A stretch of DNA of 64,000 nt from Bacteroides mediterraneensis (lineage in GTDB: Bacteria; Bacteroidota; Bacteroidia; Bacteroidales; Bacteroidaceae). A program made the position numbers and the translations under genes. This document shows, piece after piece, positions 27,394 through 37,515 of this stretch (position 1 is the stretch's first letter; each line of letters opens with the position of its first letter). The notes beneath the pieces are model-generated. The model was not told the origin of the DNA. It was given only the letters and a program-made list of their open reading frames with translations, and ran no database searches. The stretch covers positions 41,304 to 105,303 of the forward strand of contig NZ_JACJKA010000009.1 of NCBI RefSeq assembly GCF_016900355.1, in the 5' to 3' direction.

Positions 27394-30300
27394 ATGAACA
27401 TCTCCGAACTTAGTATACGAAGGCCTGTATTGGCCACTGTGCTCACCATCATCATCCTGCTTTTCGGAATGATTGGCTACACCACCTTGGGGGTACGCGA
27501 ATACCCGTCAGTGGACAATCCCATCATTTCCGTGACCTGCAGTTACCCAGGAGCGAACGCAGAAGTGATTGAGAACCAGATTACGGAACCGTTGGAACAG
27601 AACATCAACGGGATTCCGGGCATCCGCTCCTTGTCGAGTACCAGCCAGCAGGGACAATGCCGCATCACCGTGGAATTTGAGCTGTCGGTCGACTTGGAAA
27701 CGGCCGCCAACGACGTGCGCGACAAGGTGTCGCGTGCCCAACGCTACCTACCTCGCGACTGTGACCCTCCTACGGTGTCCAAAGCCGACGCCGATGCCAG
27801 CCCCATCCTCATGGTGGCCATACAAAGCAACACCCGCTCCTTGCTGGAGCTGAGTGAAATTGCCGACCTGACGGTGAAGGAACAGTTGCAAACCATTCCC
27901 GACGTGAGCAGCGTCTCCATCTGGGGAGAAAAACGTTACTCCATGCGTCTGTGGCTCGACCCCGTCAAGATGGCCGGCTACGGCATTACGCCCGTGGATG
28001 TCAAGAACGCCATCAACGACCAAAACCTGGAACTGCCTTCCGGTAGCATTGAAGGAAACACCGTGGAATTGACCCTGCGCACCATGGGACAGATGCATAC
28101 AGCCAAGGAATTCAATAACATCATCCTGAAAGAACAAAACGGACAGGTGGTACGCTTCAGTGACATTGGTTACGCAGAACTGGGACCGGCCGACCTGAAG
28201 AGTTACATGAAGATGAACGGGGTTCCCATGGTGGGTGTCGTCGTCATCCCACAGCCGGGCGCCAACCACATTGACATTGCTGATGCCGTATATGAACGCA
28301 TGGAACAGATGAAGAAGGATTTGCCCGACGACGTGCAATACACCTATGGCTTCGACAACACCCGCTTCATTCGTGCCTCCATTGCAGAAGTGGAAAGTAC
28401 CGTGTACGAGGCTTTTGTACTGGTTATCATCATCATCTTCCTTTTCCTGCGCGACTGGCGCGTCACCTTGATTCCGTGCATCGTGATTCCGGTCTCCCTT
28501 ATCGGTGCCTTCTTCGTGATGTACATCGCCGGATTCTCCATCAACGTACTCACTATGCTGGCTGTTGTCCTGTCAGTGGGATTGGTGGTCGACGACGCCA
28601 TCGTGATGACTGAAAACATCTACATCCGTATCGAACGAGGCATGAAACCGTTTGAGGCAGGTATCGAAGGGGCTAAGGAAATTTTCTTTGCCGTGATCTC
28701 CACCACCATCACCCTGGCCGCCGTGTTCATTCCGATTGTCTTTATGGAAGGTACCAGCGGACGACTCTTCCGCGAATTCAGTTTCGTGGTGGCCGGTTCC
28801 GTCCTCATTTCAGCATTCTCGGCCTTGACCTTCACTCCGATGCTGGCCACCAAACTGCTAAAACGCCGGGAAAAGCAGAACTGGTTTTACCGGAAAACAG
28901 AACCTTTTTTTGAAGGCATGAACCGTCTGTACTCCCGTTCACTCCAGGCCTTTCTGCGCAAGCGCATCATCGCCATTCCGTTCATTCTGATTACCCTGGC
29001 CCTCATCGGCTACCTGTGGAGTCACATTCCGGCAGAAATGGCACCGCTGGAAGACCGCTCGCAAATCAATATCCGAACCCGTGCCGCCGAAGGAGCCAGC
29101 TATGAATACATCCGTGACTATACGGAAGAAATCAATACACTGGTGGATTCCATTGTACCGGATGCGGCTTTTGTCACCGCCCGTGTATCGAGCGGAAGCG
29201 GAAACATCCAGGTCACCTTGAAAGACATCAAGGAACGTGATTATACCCAGATGGAAGTTGCCGAAAAAATCTCCCAAGCCATCCGTACACACACCAAAGC
29301 CCGTTCTTTCGTGCAGCAGCAGTCTTCTTTCGGCGGGCGAAGAGCCAGCATGCCGGTACAATATGTGCTTCAGGCGGTCAGTATTGAGAAGTTGCAGGAG
29401 GTATTGCCGGAATTCCTGGCTCAGGTGTACGATAACCCCACCTTCCAGATGGCCGATGTGGACCTGAAGTTCAGCAGTCCGGAAATGCGTGTCAATATCA
29501 ACCGCGACAAAGCCGGCACCATGGGAGTAAGTGTGCGCGACATCGGAGAAACCTTGCAATATGGCTTGAGCGGACAACGTATGGGCTATTTTTACATGAA
29601 TGGCAAACAGTACGAGATTCTCGGCCAAATCAACCGTCAGCAACGTAACCAACCCGCCAATATCAAATCCATCTATATCCGGAGCGACAAAGGAGAAATG
29701 ATCCAGCTGGACAACCTGGTAGAATTTGTAGAAGCCGTGGCACCACCTAAACTGTACCACTACAACCGTTTCATCTCGGCCACTATCTCCGCAGGACTGG
29801 CAGAGGGGAAAACTATCGGCGACGGTCTGGACGAGATGGACAAGATTGCCGACAAGGTATTGGACGACACGTTCCGCACCGCCTTGTCGGGCGACTCCAA
29901 GGAATACCGCGAAAGTTCCTCCAGCCTAATGTTCGCCTTCATCCTAGCTCTAATTTTGATTTACCTGATTCTTTCGGCCCAGTTTGAAAGTTTCAAAGAC
30001 CCGCTCATCATCATGCTCACCGTGCCACTGGCCATTGCCGGTGCCCTGGTATTCATGTACTTCGGCGACATCACGATGAATATCTTCAGTCAGATTGGTA
30101 TCATCATGCTGATTGGACTGGTGGCCAAGAACGGTATCCTGATTGTGGAATTTGCCAATCAGAAACAGGAGGCAGGCGAAGACAAGATGTTAGCCATTCG
30201 CGATGCGGCTCTCCAGCGTCTGCGTCCTATCCTGATGACCAGTGCCTCTACCATCCTCGGCTTGCTGCCGCTGGCCTTCGCTTCGGGCGAAGGGGCCAAC

Positions 30301-30426
30301 CAGCGCATCGCCATGGGAGTGGCCGTAGTGGGCGGTATGCTGGTTTCTACCTTCCTGACCATGTACATCGTACCGGCCATCTACTCTTACATATCAACTA
30401 ACCGTGCTAAAAAAGAAAAGAAATGA
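27394..30426 (+). CDS. RND (HAE1-type) multidrug efflux permease
   Basis: A 1010-residue inner-membrane pump beginning MNISELSIRRPVLATVLTII. The proton-relay residues are visible: paired Asp in VGLVVDDAIVM (about residues 398-400) and Lys in LVAKNGILIVEF (about 911). Two large periplasmic loops carry the porter and docking regions. It is flanked by its adaptor (11 bp upstream) and TolC (4-bp overlap downstream), so the export system is complete. The substrate is unknown. Confidence 0.95.
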   Translation: MNISELSIRRPVLATVLTIIILLFGMIGYTTLGVREYPSVDNPIISVTCSYPGANAEVIENQITEPLEQNINGIPGIRSLSSTSQQGQCRITVEFELSVDLETAANDVRDKVSRAQRYLPRDCDPPTVSKADADASPILMVAIQSNTRSLLELSEIADLTVKEQLQTIPDVSSVSIWGEKRYSMRLWLDPVKMAGYGITPVDVKNAINDQNLELPSGSIEGNTVELTLRTMGQMHTAKEFNNIILKEQNGQVVRFSDIGYAELGPADLKSYMKMNGVPMVGVVVIPQPGANHIDIADAVYERMEQMKKDLPDDVQYTYGFDNTRFIRASIAEVESTVYEAFVLVIIIIFLFLRDWRVTLIPCIVIPVSLIGAFFVMYIAGFSINVLTMLAVVLSVGLVVDDAIVMTENIYIRIERGMKPFEAGIEGAKEIFFAVISTTITLAAVFIPIVFMEGTSGRLFREFSFVVAGSVLISAFSALTFTPMLATKLLKRREKQNWFYRKTEPFFEGMNRLYSRSLQAFLRKRIIAIPFILITLALIGYLWSHIPAEMAPLEDRSQINIRTRAAEGASYEYIRDYTEEINTLVDSIVPDAAFVTARVSSGSGNIQVTLKDIKERDYTQMEVAEKISQAIRTHTKARSFVQQQSSFGGRRASMPVQYVLQAVSIEKLQEVLPEFLAQVYDNPTFQMADVDLKFSSPEMRVNINRDKAGTMGVSVRDIGETLQYGLSGQRMGYFYMNGKQYEILGQINRQQRNQPANIKSIYIRSDKGEMIQLDNLVEFVEAVAPPKLYHYNRFISATISAGLAEGKTIGDGLDEMDKIADKVLDDTFRTALSGDSKEYRESSSSLMFAFILALILIYLILSAQFESFKDPLIIMLTVPLAIAGALVFMYFGDITMNIFSQIGIIMLIGLVAKNGILIVEFANQKQEAGEDKMLAIRDAALQRLRPILMTSASTILGLLPLAFASGEGANQRIAMGVAVVGGMLVSTFLTMYIVPAIYSYISTNRAKKEKK

Positions 30427-31745
30427 GAATACGGGCTTTTTATCTTGCAATTTTGTGGCTCGGCCTGGGGCTTCCGGCACAGGCCCAATATACCTATACC
30501 CTAAAACAATGCTTGGAAGAAGGATTGGCCAACAACTATTCGCTCCGCATCACCCGCAACGAAGAGCAGGTAAGTAAGAACAACGCTACCTTAGGGAATG
30601 CGGGCTACCTGCCTACGGTGGATTTGACTGCCGGCTATACCGGCAATGCGGACAACAGCAACAGCCAGTCGCGTGAGACAGGAGAAACTACCAAGCTCCG
30701 TGGCGTATACGACCAGACTCTGGATGCGGGTATCGACCTGAACTGGACGATTTTCGACGGATTCAACATCAGCACCACTTACAAGCAGCTGAAAGAACTC
30801 GAACGACAAGGAGCCACCAACACCCGGATTGCCATCGAAGATTTCATTGCCACCCTCACGGCAGAATACTACAACTACATCCAACAGGAAATCCGATTGA
30901 AGAACTTCCGCTATGCCGTGTCGCTGTCACGGGAACGTCTGCGCATCGTGGAAGAACGCTACCACATCGGTAACTTCTCCCGACTGGACTACCAGCAGGC
31001 TACGGTGGACTTCAATGCCGACCGGGCACAATATATCAAGCAAAGGGAACTGGTACATACCTCGCGCATCAACCTGAACGAGCTGATGGCCGCCAAAGAT
31101 ATGGACCGCCCCATCAGCGTAAAAGACTCGGTGATTGACGTCAACGAAAACCTGGATTTCACGGAGTTATGGAACGGCACTCTTCAAGCCAACTCCAGTT
31201 TGCTGCAGGCTGACCAGAATACCGTGCTGGCCCAATTGGATTATAAAAAAGTATTGTCACGCAACTATCCATATGTACGGTTGAATGCAGGCTACGGCTA
31301 TACCTTAAATAAATACGATGTGAATGCCACTCGCCAGCGAAGCAACTGGAGATTCAGCGGTGGCATCACCGTGGGATTCAACATTTTTGACGGTAACCGG
31401 CGACGGGAAAAACGAAATGCCAGCCTCGCCATCCGCAACGCCCAGCTGGCCCGCGACGAGCTGGAGCAAGGACTCCGGGCCGACCTGAGCAACCTGTGGC
31501 AAGCCTACCGCAACAACATCCGACTGCTGAACCTGGAACGGCAGAACCTGATTTCGGCCAAAGAGAACCACGAGATAGCCAAAGAACGCTACCTGCTGGG
31601 AGATTTATCCGGAATCGAAATGCGTGAAGCCCAAAAAAGTCTTCTTGATGCAGAAGAACGCATTCTCTCTGCTCAATACGATACAAAGATGTGTGAAATC
31701 TCTTTGCTGCAACTTAGTGGAAAGGTGACACAATACCTGAAATAA
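30423..31745 (+). CDS. TolC-family outer-membrane channel of the RND system
   Basis: A 440-residue outer-membrane factor with signal peptide ending LPAQAQ and two helical repeats (YTLKQCLEEGLANNYSLRI at the start; ARDELEQGLRADLSNLWQAY in the second half). Its start overlaps the pump stop (ATGA). Together with the preceding two genes it makes a full tripartite exporter. Confidence 0.93.
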   Translation: MRIRAFYLAILWLGLGLPAQAQYTYTLKQCLEEGLANNYSLRITRNEEQVSKNNATLGNAGYLPTVDLTAGYTGNADNSNSQSRETGETTKLRGVYDQTLDAGIDLNWTIFDGFNISTTYKQLKELERQGATNTRIAIEDFIATLTAEYYNYIQQEIRLKNFRYAVSLSRERLRIVEERYHIGNFSRLDYQQATVDFNADRAQYIKQRELVHTSRINLNELMAAKDMDRPISVKDSVIDVNENLDFTELWNGTLQANSSLLQADQNTVLAQLDYKKVLSRNYPYVRLNAGYGYTLNKYDVNATRQRSNWRFSGGITVGFNIFDGNRRREKRNASLAIRNAQLARDELEQGLRADLSNLWQAYRNNIRLLNLERQNLISAKENHEIAKERYLLGDLSGIEMREAQKSLLDAEERILSAQYDTKMCEISLLQLSGKVTQYLK

Positions 31746-31763
31746 ATATTTCATATTTTTTTG

Positions 31764-31771
31764 TATCTTTG
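31764..31771 (+). promoter_or_regulatory. Predicted -7 box for the amino-acid permease
   Basis: TATCTTTG followed by CCCC matches the strong form of TAnnTTTG, 26 bp before the start codon. No clear -33 box. Confidence 0.6.
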
Positions 31772-31797
31772 CCCCACAATTTACAAATACAGCAAAA

Positions 31798-33480
31798 ATG
31801 GGGCTTTTTATTCGAAAAAGTATTGAGGCTTTGCAAGCAGAAGCCAAAGAAACGGGAAGCAGCACACTGAAACGTGTGTTAGGTCCTGTCAGCCTGGTGG
31901 CTCTCGGAGTGGGAGTCATTATTGGAGCCGGTCTGTTTTCCATCACGGGTACCGTAGCCGCTTCTTATACAGGCCCTGCCATCACGCTTTCATTCATTAT
32001 TGCTGCCATTGGTTGCTGCTTTGCCGGACTCTGTTACGCGGAATTTGCGTCGATGATTCCTGTATCGGGAAGTGCCTACACGTATTCATACGCTACCATG
32101 GGAGAACTCATTGCGTGGATTATCGGATGGGATTTGGTGTTGGAATATACTGTAGCTGCCACCACGGTCAGTATCAGTTGGAGCCGTTACATGACCGTTT
32201 TCCTGCAAGGAATAGGCATTGATCTGCCTCAAGCATTCACAGCCTGTCCGTGGGACGGAGGGATTGTCAATATCCCTGCCATGGTCATTGTGGTACTCAT
32301 GAGCCTGATTCTAATGCGAGGTACGGCCGGAAGTTCGTTCTTCAACGGACTGATTGTCTTCCTGAAGATTGCGGTGATTCTAATATTCGTGGTACTGGGC
32401 TGGCGTTTCATCCAAAGTGACAATTACGTACCTTACATACCTGCCAACACCGGTAAATTGGGAGAATTTGGTATTTCGGGTATTTTCCGAGGAGCTGCCA
32501 TCGTCTTCTTTGCCTTTTTAGGATTTGATGCGGTGAGTACCGCAGCCCAGGAAACCAAGAACCCGAAACGGGACATGCCTATCGGTATTTTGGTATCCCT
32601 GTTAATATGTACCATTTTATATATCCTCTTTGCCCATGTCATGACGGGAGTAGCCCACTACACCGATTTCAGTGGACAAGTGGGTATTGCCCCGGTGGCC
32701 GTAGCCATTGAGAAAATGGGATATCCTGATGCCCAAGGCATCATCCAACCGGTTTATCCATGGTTGAACAAGGCCATCATCCTGGCTATCCTATTTGGTT
32801 ACTGTTCGGTCATCATGGTTACCCTGCTCGGACAAAGCCGCGTTTTCCTGAGTATGAGCCGCGACGGACTGTTACCTCCGTTTTTTTCCAAAATCAACCC
32901 CCGTTTCCGTACACCGGTCCACAGCAATGCTTTGTTCATGGTCGTTGTCAGCCTGCTGGCCGGTTTCATTCCAGCCCAAGTTGCCGGCGAAATGACCAGT
33001 ATCGGTACCTTACTGGCCTTCACACTGGTCTGTGCCGCCATATTGATTGTACGAAAGACCATGCCCCACGTACACCGGGCTTTCAAAACCCCGTTCGTCC
33101 CCTTCGTACCCATCATGGGCATCCTCACCTGTCTGTGCATGATGAGCTTTCTTCCGGCCGATACGTGGATACGACTGGTGCTGTGGATGCTCATTGGTTT
33201 GGATGTATATGCGTCTTATGGTATCCACCACAGCAAACTGGAACCTGGACAAAAACACCGGAAAGGAGATATGGTATTAAACCTTACGGGATTGATTTTG
33301 TCAGTACTGAGTGTAGTAACCGGATTGTGGCACCAGCAAACCGTGGGATGGGACGAAGACAAAACCCTGCTGATTATTTCTTTTGTCTTTGCCTTCACCC
33401 ATTGCGCTTACTACATGTGGCGAATTTGGAAACATCCTCACGACAAGTCTCATTCACTTGATAAAGAGGCAGTTTCTTAA
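31798..33480 (+). CDS. APC-superfamily amino-acid permease (cationic amino-acid transporter type)
   Basis: A 560-residue inner-membrane protein with 12-14 hydrophobic segments. The N-terminal APC signature GVGVIIGAGLFSITG is intact, and AFLGFDAVSTAAQETKNPKR is the consensus of the CAT/YfnA branch. The C-terminal extension of two extra helices is also usual there. It has its own promoter and no terminator was found before cysQ. Confidence 0.9.
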   Translation: MGLFIRKSIEALQAEAKETGSSTLKRVLGPVSLVALGVGVIIGAGLFSITGTVAASYTGPAITLSFIIAAIGCCFAGLCYAEFASMIPVSGSAYTYSYATMGELIAWIIGWDLVLEYTVAATTVSISWSRYMTVFLQGIGIDLPQAFTACPWDGGIVNIPAMVIVVLMSLILMRGTAGSSFFNGLIVFLKIAVILIFVVLGWRFIQSDNYVPYIPANTGKLGEFGISGIFRGAAIVFFAFLGFDAVSTAAQETKNPKRDMPIGILVSLLICTILYILFAHVMTGVAHYTDFSGQVGIAPVAVAIEKMGYPDAQGIIQPVYPWLNKAIILAILFGYCSVIMVTLLGQSRVFLSMSRDGLLPPFFSKINPRFRTPVHSNALFMVVVSLLAGFIPAQVAGEMTSIGTLLAFTLVCAAILIVRKTMPHVHRAFKTPFVPFVPIMGILTCLCMMSFLPADTWIRLVLWMLIGLDVYASYGIHHSKLEPGQKHRKGDMVLNLTGLILSVLSVVTGLWHQQTVGWDEDKTLLIISFVFAFTHCAYYMWRIWKHPHDKSHSLDKEAVS

Positions 33481-33576
33481 AAGAAGTTATAAAAATAGGG
33501 CAGGAACAAAAAAAACGAGTAATCAACCATAAACGATATTTAAAAAAGCTGTTATTTTACAGCGATTTATACTATC

Positions 33577-34386
33577 ATGGATAAAAATATATTATATACT
33601 GCCATCCAGGCCGCACTTACCGCCGGAGCAGAAATTATGTCGGTGTATACAGACCCGAACGCAGATTTTGAAATAGAGAGAAAAGCAGACAATTCTCCGC
33701 TAACCATTGCCGACCGCAAATCGCATGCTGTCATAGCCAAAGCATTGGCTTCCACTCCCTACCCCTTGCTGAGTGAAGAAGGGGCCAAAATAGCGCCTGA
33801 GGAACGACAGCAATGGAAAGAACTCTGGATTGTCGACCCATTGGACGGCACCAAGGAATTCATTAAACGAAACGGTGAATTTACGGTCAACATTGCGTAT
33901 GTAAAAGACGGCCGCCCCGAAGCGGGAGTCATCTATATCCCTGTTAAACAGGAACTCTATTTTGCCGACACCACCTTAGGAGCCTACAAGATAGACCACA
34001 TCACGGAAACTGGTGAATATACTTCCTTGGATGCGCTGATAGCTCATGCGCACCGTTTGCCATATGCGAACCGAATCAACCAAAGCTTCATCATCGTCGC
34101 TTCCCGTTCACACCTGACTCCTGAAACGGAAGCCTATATCCACGAAATGCAGCAGAAGCATGCACAGGTAGAAACCATCTCCAAAGGAAGTTCCCTGAAA
34201 CTGTGCCTCATCGCAGAAGGCAACGCCGATGTATATCCTCGTTTTGCCCCGACCATGGAATGGGACACCGCAGCCGGCCATGCCATTATCCGTGCTGCCG
34301 GAAAGGAAGTCTATCAGGCTGGAAAAACAGAACCGCTACAATATAATAAAACAGACCTGCTGAACCCCTGGTTCATTGCAGAATAA
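33577..34386 (+). CDS. cysQ: 3'(2'),5'-bisphosphate nucleotidase
   Basis: Hydrolyses 3'-phosphoadenosine 5'-phosphate (PAP), the by-product of PAPS-dependent sulfotransfer, to AMP. The 269-residue inositol-monophosphatase-fold protein has the metal site IVDPLDGTKEF and the C-terminal WDTAAGHAI motif. It leads a cluster of PAPS-synthesis genes and a sulfotransferase, where PAP removal relieves product inhibition. Confidence 0.93.
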   Translation: MDKNILYTAIQAALTAGAEIMSVYTDPNADFEIERKADNSPLTIADRKSHAVIAKALASTPYPLLSEEGAKIAPEERQQWKELWIVDPLDGTKEFIKRNGEFTVNIAYVKDGRPEAGVIYIPVKQELYFADTTLGAYKIDHITETGEYTSLDALIAHAHRLPYANRINQSFIIVASRSHLTPETEAYIHEMQQKHAQVETISKGSSLKLCLIAEGNADVYPRFAPTMEWDTAAGHAIIRAAGKEVYQAGKTEPLQYNKTDLLNPWFIAE

Positions 34387-34396
34387 CCCCCAATTT

Positions 34397-35938
34397 ATGT
34401 CTACTGAGATTATCATCGTACTTCTTTCACTCGTGGCCATGCTGGCCGCACTGATTATGGACAAGATGCGACCGGGAATGATTTTGTTCTCGGTGGTGGT
34501 GATTTTTCTTTGCACGGGTATCCTTACCCCTAAAGAAATGCTGGAAGGCTTCAGCAACAAAGGCATGATTACCGTAGCCATGCTGTTTCTGATAAGCGAG
34601 GGCGTCCGTCAGAGCAATGCCTTGTCACAGCTTATCAAAAAACTGCTGCCACAGCAGACCACTTCGGTCTTCCGGGCACAAATACGCATGCTGCCCAGCA
34701 TTGCCTTCATTTCCGCTTTCCTGAACAATACCCCGATAGTAGTCATTTTTGCCCCTATCATCAAACGGTGGGCCGGCTACGTCAAACTTCCGGCCACTTA
34801 TTTCCTGATTCCCCTTTCGTATGTGACCATTCTCGGAGGCATCTGCACCCTGATTGGCACTTCTACCAACCTGGTAGTCCACAGCATGATTCTTGACGCA
34901 GGACTGAAAGGGTTCAGCATGTTCGAACTCGGAAAAGTGGGAGTCTTTATCGCCCTGGCCGGCATCATCTACCTGCTTCTGTTCTCTAAAAAGCTCTTGC
35001 CTTCCGACCGTCCGGAAACCACCAGCGAAGAAGATGGCGATTCTTCATTGCACCTGGTAGAAGCCGTAATCGGCCCCCGGTTCCCGGGAATCAACAAGAC
35101 GGTCAGCGAATTTGATTTCAAACGCCATTATGGAGCGGAGGTGAAAGAACTTCGCCGCAGCGGACGCACCTATAAGAATCTGAGCGAGGTCAGTTTCCGG
35201 GAGGGTGACACACTGGTGGTGCTGACCGATGACAGTTTCATCCAGACATGGGGAGAATCATCCGTCTTCCTGATGCTGGCCAACGGAAAAGAATACGAAC
35301 CTGCCGGCAAAAAGAAGCGCTGGTTTACCCTTTTCCTGCTCCTGTTCATGATTGTAGGGGCCACCGTGGGCGAACTGCCGGGTATTGAAAAATACCTTCC
35401 AGAAGGCATCAAGCTGGATATGTTCTTTTTCGTTTCCATCACTACGGTCATCATGGCATGGAGCAAAATATTCCCTCCGCAGAAATACACCAAATATATT
35501 TCATGGGATATTCTGATTACCATTGCCTGCGCTTTTGCCATCAGCAAGGCCATGGAAAATTCCGGGGTGGCCGATTTGCTGGCCGGATACATCATCAACC
35601 TGGGACATAATTACAGTCCCTACGTATTGCTGGCCGTGCTGTTCATCATTACAAACATCTTTACGGAGCTGATTACCAACAATGCAGCGGCAGCACTGTC
35701 TTTCCCCATTGCCTTGTCATTGTCCACCCAGCTGGGCATCAATCCCATGCCGTTCTTCGTGGTCATCTGCATGGCAGCCTCGGCCAGTTTCTCCACCCCT
35801 ATCGGCTATCAGACCAACCTGATTGTACAAGGTATCGGAAACTACAAGTTCACCGACTTTGTCCGCATCGGACTGCCGCTAAACATCATCACATTCCTAA
35901 TATCGGTCTTTCTCATCCCGCTGATATGGCCGTTTTAA
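34397..35938 (+). CDS. SLC13/DASS-type anion permease with RCK_C domain, probable sulfate importer
   Basis: A 513-residue inner-membrane protein with two halves of hydrophobic segments, NNTPIVVIFAPIIKRW and a C-terminal TNNAAAALSFPIA repeat, the SNT-like signatures of the DASS family. A soluble RCK_C domain lies in the middle (about residues 210-290, VEAVIGPRFPGINKTVSEFD to DTLVVLTD). Given the neighbours, sulfate is the likely substrate. ATG 34397 is preferred over 34376, which overlaps cysQ and is not hydrophobic. Confidence 0.88.
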   Translation: MSTEIIIVLLSLVAMLAALIMDKMRPGMILFSVVVIFLCTGILTPKEMLEGFSNKGMITVAMLFLISEGVRQSNALSQLIKKLLPQQTTSVFRAQIRMLPSIAFISAFLNNTPIVVIFAPIIKRWAGYVKLPATYFLIPLSYVTILGGICTLIGTSTNLVVHSMILDAGLKGFSMFELGKVGVFIALAGIIYLLLFSKKLLPSDRPETTSEEDGDSSLHLVEAVIGPRFPGINKTVSEFDFKRHYGAEVKELRRSGRTYKNLSEVSFREGDTLVVLTDDSFIQTWGESSVFLMLANGKEYEPAGKKKRWFTLFLLLFMIVGATVGELPGIEKYLPEGIKLDMFFFVSITTVIMAWSKIFPPQKYTKYISWDILITIACAFAISKAMENSGVADLLAGYIINLGHNYSPYVLLAVLFIITNIFTELITNNAAAALSFPIALSLSTQLGINPMPFFVVICMAASASFSTPIGYQTNLIVQGIGNYKFTDFVRIGLPLNIITFLISVFLIPLIWPF

Positions 35939-35966
35939 AACAGATTTAAACAGACAACCTTACAAT

Positions 35967-36578
35967 ATGAACGATTCAAAAGCAACTCATATCTATCCGA
36001 TATTCGACCGCATGCTGGGGCGTGCAGACAAGGAAGAGCTCCTTCACCAGCACGGACTTATGATCTGGTTCACCGGATTAAGCGGTTCGGGAAAAAGTAC
36101 CATCGCCATCGCCCTGGAACGCGAACTGCAGCAGCGTGGATTGTTGTGCCGTATCCTCGACGGAGACAACATCCGCAGCGGCATCAACAACAACCTGGGC
36201 TTCTCAGCCGAAGATCGGGTAGAGAATATCCGACGCATTGCCGAAGTGGGCAAGCTGTTTGTCGATACCGGTATCATTACCCTGGCGGCTTTCATCAGTC
36301 CCAATAACGAAATCCGCGAAATGGCCGCCCGGATCATCGGGAAAGACGATTTTCTGGAAATCTACGTCAGCACCCCGCTGGAAGAATGTGAACGCCGCGA
36401 TGTGAAAGGCTTGTACGCCAAGGCCCGCCGGGGAGAAATCAAGAACTTCACCGGTATCTCGGCTCCGTTCGAAGCCCCCGTCCATCCGGCCCTTTCGCTC
36501 GACACCTCCAAGCTGTCACTCAAAGAATCCGTCGACCAGTTGCTCGACCTGATTCTTCCCAAAGTCACTAAAAAATAA
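35967..36578 (+). CDS. cysC: Adenylylsulfate (APS) kinase
   Basis: Phosphorylates APS to PAPS. The 203-residue protein has the P-loop GLSGSGKST near residue 37, [16 protein letters not shown] and the [24 protein letters not shown] segment with [15 protein letters not shown]. It lies between the sulfate permease and cysD. Confidence 0.95.
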   Translation: MNDSKATHIYPIFDRMLGRADKEELLHQHGLMIWFTGLSGSGKSTIAIALERELQQRGLLCRILDGDNIRSGINNNLGFSAEDRVENIRRIAEVGKLFVDTGIITLAAFISPNNEIREMAARIIGKDDFLEIYVSTPLEECERRDVKGLYAKARRGEIKNFTGISAPFEAPVHPALSLDTSKLSLKESVDQLLDLILPKVTKK

Positions 36579-36591
36579 ACATTATATAGCC

Positions 36592-37503
36592 ATGCAAGAA
36601 GAATACAAATTGAGCCACTTAAAAGAACTCGAAGCCGAGTCCATTCACATCATCCGTGAGGTGGCTGCCGAATTTGAGAATCCGGTGATGCTCTACAGCA
36701 TCGGAAAAGACTCATCCGTCATGGTCCGTCTGGCAGAAAAAGCCTTCGCTCCGGGAAAAGTACCTTTTCCACTGATGCACATCGATTCCAAATGGAAATT
36801 CAAGGAAATGATTCAGTTCCGCGACGAATACGCTAAAAAATACGGCTGGAACCTGATTGTGGAAAGCAACATGGAAGCCTTCCGCGCAGGCGTAGGCCCC
36901 TTCACTCACGGAAGTAAGGTACACACCGACCTGATGAAAACCCAGGCCCTGCTGCACGCCCTCGACAAATACAAATTCGATGCGGCCTTCGGAGGCGCAC
37001 GCCGTGACGAGGAGAAATCACGTGCCAAGGAACGTATCTTCTCTTTCCGTAACGAGTTCCACCAGTGGGACCCCAAGAACCAGCGTCCGGAACTTTGGGA
37101 CATCTATAATGCACGTATCCGCAAAGGAGAAAGCATCCGTGTGTTCCCGCTGAGCAACTGGACCGAACTGGACATCTGGCAGTACATCCGTCTGGAAAAT
37201 ATCCCCATCGTACCGTTGTATTTCGCGAAGGTACGTCCGGTGGTCAACATCGACGGACAGTTGATTATGCCCGATGACGACCGTCTTCCGGAAAAATACC
37301 GCGACAAGATTGAAATGAAGAAAATCCGTTTCCGCACCTTAGGATGCTGGCCGCTGACAGGTGCCATTGAAAGCGAAGCCGACACCATCGAAAAGATTGT
37401 GGAGGAAATGATGACCACCACCAAGAGTGAACGTACTACCCGTGTCATCGACTTCGACCAGGAAGCCAGTATGGAACAAAAGAAACGTGAAGGATATTTT
37501 TAA
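36592..37503 (+). CDS. cysD: Sulfate adenylyltransferase subunit 2 (CysD)
   Basis: The small catalytic subunit of ATP sulfurylase, which makes APS from ATP and sulfate. The 303-residue PP-loop protein shows [14 protein letters not shown], the [20 protein letters not shown] segment and [15 protein letters not shown]. The CysN partner follows 12 bp later. Confidence 0.96.
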   Translation: MQEEYKLSHLKELEAESIHIIREVAAEFENPVMLYSIGKDSSVMVRLAEKAFAPGKVPFPLMHIDSKWKFKEMIQFRDEYAKKYGWNLIVESNMEAFRAGVGPFTHGSKVHTDLMKTQALLHALDKYKFDAAFGGARRDEEKSRAKERIFSFRNEFHQWDPKNQRPELWDIYNARIRKGESIRVFPLSNWTELDIWQYIRLENIPIVPLYFAKVRPVVNIDGQLIMPDDDRLPEKYRDKIEMKKIRFRTLGCWPLTGAIESEADTIEKIVEEMMTTTKSERTTRVIDFDQEASMEQKKREGYF

Positions 37504-37515
37504 TTACGCAACGAC